DNA of 6,074 nt from JAJBWD01 sp041670885 (GTDB lineage: Bacteria > Bacillota > Clostridia > Clostridiales > Clostridiaceae): assembly GCA_041670885.1 (NCBI GenBank), contig JBAXYJ010000182.1:1-6074 (forward strand), given 5' to 3'. Under the pieces are notes generated by a model. The model was given only the letters and a program-made list of their open reading frames with translations. It was not told the DNA's origin and did no database searches. The position numbers were made by a program, and so were the translations under genes. Shown piece after piece: positions 5,925 through 6,074 of this stretch. How positions within the stretch are numbered: the stretch's first letter is position 1; every line of letters begins with the position of its first letter.

Positions 5925-6074
5925 ATGTATAATTTAGTTTTAGAAGGAATAAATGCTAGAAAATTAAATAAAATTATATGTCCTCACTGTCAAAGTGAAG
6001 AGATAGTTAAATATGGCTTTTATAAAAAAGATCAGCGGTATAAGTGTAAAGACTGCGGCAGGACCTTTAATCCA
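5925..6074 (+). CDS. Transposase N-terminus with zinc ribbon, IS1595/IS1-like (runs off the window)
   Basis: The first 50 codons of an open frame continue past the right edge. A zinc ribbon is clear: CPHC at residues 19-22 and CKDC at 41-44, with the QRYKCKDCGRTFN pattern (37-49) typical of the N-terminal DNA-binding domain of IS1595-family and IS1-family transposases. The catalytic DDE region would lie outside the window, so family and integrity cannot be settled. The start is set by GGAGGG (5914-5919), five bases before the ATG. The ribbon could in principle belong to another zinc-ribbon protein, but the QRYKCK-GRTF signature makes a transposase by far the best reading. Confidence 0.8.
   Translation, partial: MYNLVLEGINARKLNKIICPHCQSEEIVKYGFYKKDQRYKCKDCGRTFNP

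Overview
The window is low-GC, AT-rich DNA with strong Shine-Dalgarno sites (GGAGG-type), a spore-protein gene of the alpha/beta SASP class and a DUF4364 gene. Together these point to an anaerobic, spore-forming Firmicute of the Clostridia, probably Clostridiaceae; I cannot name the species. It reads as a chromosomal housekeeping region that runs into a mobile element at its right edge.

Layout. Bases 1-79 do not belong to the gene they appear to start. They are a divergent, mostly inverted copy of a valS segment, so the left edge is probably a chimeric contig end. From about base 78 to 1415 lies the C-terminal half of valS (valyl-tRNA synthetase), followed 8 bases later by a complete folC (dihydrofolate/folylpolyglutamate synthase, 1424-2716). 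A strong terminator-like hairpin (2726-2760) closes this pair. Its 3' arm also carries the ribosome binding site of the next gene, a seven-bladed beta-propeller protein of the YncE/YVTN type (2761-3642). That gene converges with, and overlaps by 11 bases, a DUF4364 winged-helix gene on the minus strand (3632-4156). DUF4364 has its own extended -10 promoter. Upstream of it a compact bidirectional terminator (4217-4233) ends an alpha/beta-type SASP gene, also on the minus strand (4232-4459). Divergent from the SASP gene, across an AT-rich intergenic region, is an EAL-HDOD signalling protein related to YuxH (4584-5795, plus strand). The right edge holds a long hairpin (5877-5922) directly before the first 50 codons of a zinc-ribbon transposase of IS1595/IS1 character (5925 to the end).

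How the genes work together. valS and folC look co-transcribed and are housekeeping genes (translation, folate). The propeller and DUF4364 have no known joint function. The SASP protects spore DNA. The EAL-HDOD protein suggests cyclic-di-GMP-related signalling.

I see no clear undescribed multi-gene system. The observations most worth following are: two genes whose ribosome binding site is buried in the 3' arm of a terminator-like hairpin directly before the start codon; the divergent inverted valS fragment at the left edge; a SASP with a rearranged protease site; and an EAL domain that keeps its acidic and lysine motifs but has lost the usual loop-6 signature. No gene-free stretch exceeds about 130 bases. 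I found no tRNA, rRNA or CRISPR array.
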